A stretch of DNA of 64,000 nt, taken from assembly GCF_041379945.2 (NCBI RefSeq), contig NZ_JBFTXJ020000004.1, forward strand, positions 62,001-126,000, given 5' to 3'. The notes under the pieces are model-generated. The model had not been told where the DNA came from. It made no database searches and saw only the letters and a program-made list of their open reading frames with translations. Positions 62,815 through 64,000 of the stretch are shown here, in pieces. The stretch's first letter is position 1. Each line of letters starts with the position of its first letter. Source of the DNA: Aneurinibacillus sp. REN35. Its GTDB lineage: Bacteria > Bacillota > Bacilli > Aneurinibacillales > Aneurinibacillaceae. The position numbers were made by a program, and so were the translations under genes.

Positions 62815-63833
62815 TATTTCCCCTCCTTTTTCTCCTTGGTCGACCATTTAATTACCGATGCGCCCCACGTTAGACCGCCGCCGAATCCGACAAGTACAAG
62901 AGTATCGCCTTCTTTAATTCGACCTTCGCTGACAGCCTCATCAAGTGCAACGGGAATGGACGCCGATGACATATTGCCATAACGGTTTAAATTCACTACC
63001 ACTTTATCGTACGCCAATCCAAGGCGTTTTACGGCTGAATCAATAATGCGCAGATTCGCTTGATGGGGAACAAGAAAGTCTACATCTTCTTTTGTAATCC
63101 CCGCTTGTTCTAGTGCCTGGTCCGAAGCTGTATTCATCGCGCGTACCGCGAATTTAAACACCTCGCCACCCGCCATGTGTATGTAATTCTCCTTACGTCC
63201 CGGTTCAATCTTCGGTACAGGAATTCTAGAGCCGCCCGCTTCAAGTTTAAGCAATTCTGCACCGCCACCATCCGCACCAAGCTCAAAGGAGAGAAAGCCC
63301 ATCCCATCTTCTACCGGGCCAATGACCGCAGCTCCCGCCCCGTCACCGAACAATACGCATGTACTGCGGTCAGACCAATCTACGATCTTAGAGAGTGACT
63401 CGACTCCAACCACCACTACATACCGATACATGCCGCTTGCAACAAACTGCGCAGCCACCGATGTTCCATATAAAAAACCAGAGCAAGCAGCCGATAAATC
63501 AAAAGCAGCTGCACGTTTTGCCCCTAGCTTCTCCTGGACAAGACAGGCGGTAGATGGGAAAAACATATCCGGTGTTACCGTAGCAACGATAATCAAATCC
63601 ACCTGTTCGGCTGAAATACCGGCTTTATCAAGCGCCTGCTGTGCAGCGGCTGTTGCCATATCGGAAGAGGTTTCATTGTCTCTTGCGATTCTTCGTTCTT
63701 TGATGCCCGTACGTGTAACAATCCATTCGTCCGTCGTCTCGACTATCTTCTCTAAATCGGCGTTCGTAAGCACCTTTTCAGGCAAATAGCGTCCAGTCGC
63801 TAGAATGCCAACAGCCCGGTCCATCTTAAACAT
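62814..63833 (-). CDS. fabH: 3-oxoacyl-ACP synthase III FabH
   Basis: Initiating condensing enzyme; its substrate choice decides straight or branched chains. The triad is C117 ([10 protein letters not shown]), H257 (VPHQANLRI) and N287 ([10 protein letters not shown]). The start at 63833 gives 339 residues and overlaps the end of plsX; an ATG three codons later is also possible. A second fabH copy, common in Bacillales, is not in the window. Confidence 0.94.
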   Translation of the reverse strand: MFKMDRAVGILATGRYLPEKVLTNADLEKIVETTDEWIVTRTGIKERRIARDNETSSDMATAAAQQALDKAGISAEQVDLIIVATVTPDMFFPSTACLVQEKLGAKRAAAFDLSAACSGFLYGTSVAAQFVASGMYRYVVVVGVESLSKIVDWSDRSTCVLFGDGAGAAVIGPVEDGMGFLSFELGADGGGAELLKLEAGGSRIPVPKIEPGRKENYIHMAGGEVFKFAVRAMNTASDQALEQAGITKEDVDFLVPHQANLRIIDSAVKRLGLAYDKVVVNLNRYGNMSSASIPVALDEAVSEGRIKEGDTLVLVGFGGGLTWGASVIKWSTKEKKEGK

Positions 63834-64000
63834 GGTAATCCCCGCTTTCCCCTTGAATTTCTCTTGCAATAAGGCTGTTTACGTCGTGTTCGACAAACTT
63901 TCTTGCTTGTTTAATGGCAGTGTAAATCGCACGGGGATTAGAAGAACCATGCGCTTTGATACATGTTCCTTGCACGCCCATCAGTAACGCACCGCCATAT
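63826..64000 (-). CDS. plsX: Phosphate acyltransferase PlsX, N-terminus cut by window edge
   Basis: Only the last 57 codons are inside the window. They read [20 protein letters not shown] and continue with [17 protein letters not shown], the C-terminal pattern of PlsX, which makes acyl-phosphate for phospholipid synthesis. The TAA at 63828-63826 overlaps the start of fabH. The usual upstream regulator gene fapR would lie beyond the window. Confidence 0.88.
   Translation of the reverse strand, partial: YGGALLMGVQGTCIKAHGSSNPRAIYTAIKQARKFVEHDVNSLIAREIQGESGDYHV

Noticed and set aside
1-64000. Prophage, defence island, insertion sequence or RNA gene
   Set aside because: Every stretch is filled by recognisable core genes with short gaps; no transposase, integrase other than XerC, toxin-antitoxin pair, tRNA or rRNA pattern was seen.

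Overview
The window is a continuous stretch of core chromosome from a Gram-positive, flagellated, endospore-forming member of the Bacillales. The evidence is the combination of CodY, HslVU (ClpQY), FliY, CheC, CheD, SigD and Sda, together with the gene order fla/che - codY - hslUV - xerC - trmFO - topA - dprA - sucDC - rnhB - rbgA - lepB - rplS - trmD - rimM - rpsP - ffh - ftsY - smc - rnc. A FapA-family gene and a short conserved protein behind sigD, a radical-SAM gene between rnc and smc, and fabH/fabF inside the plsX cluster suggest the Brevibacillus/Aneurinibacillus/Paenibacillus side of the order rather than Bacillus subtilis itself. I cannot name the species. All recognised genes lie on the minus strand, so transcription runs from high to low coordinates.

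Layout in the direction of transcription: (1) 64000-58750, lipid and RNA maturation: plsX (cut by the window edge), fabH, fabD, fabG, acpP, fabF, rnc. (2) 58739-50368, protein targeting and chromosome organisation: a radical-SAM gene, a long hairpin, smc, ftsY, ylxM-ffh with a near-consensus promoter, rpsP, khpA. (3) 50288-43376, ribosome maturation and ylq genes: ylqD, rimM, trmD, rplS with its own promoter and terminator, lepB, rbgA, terminator, rnhB, the FliK-like/FlhB-C-terminal-like pair ylqG/ylqH, yraN. (4) 43155-37731: comM-like ATPase, a 43-codon sda gene under a cluster of DnaA boxes, sucCD, dprA. (5) 37664-30419: topA, trmFO, xerC-hslV-hslU-codY, then a terminator. (6) 30151-1: a fla/che operon of about 30 kb covering rod and hook parts, MS and C rings, the export apparatus, FlhF/FlhG, the CheB-CheA-CheW-CheC-CheD chemotaxis core, SigD, FapA and two poorly known proteins; the last is cut by the window edge.

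The fla/che genes are tightly packed, with many 1-4 base overlaps of the TGATG/ATGA type. The promoter region in front of flgB follows directly after the codY terminator. I saw no tRNA, rRNA, CRISPR array, insertion sequence, prophage or broken gene, and no gene-free stretch longer than 300 bases.

No clearly new defence or mobile system is present. The signals most worth a second look are: the unlisted sda gene and its DnaA boxes; the ylqG/ylqH pair, which looks like a second copy of a flagellar export-switch module; the hairpins on both sides of flgE inside the long operon; a radical-SAM enzyme of unknown substrate; and several small conserved but uncharacterised proteins in the flagellar operon. 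Start sites were re-chosen by hand from Shine-Dalgarno positions and family alignments where the longest reading frame looked too long.
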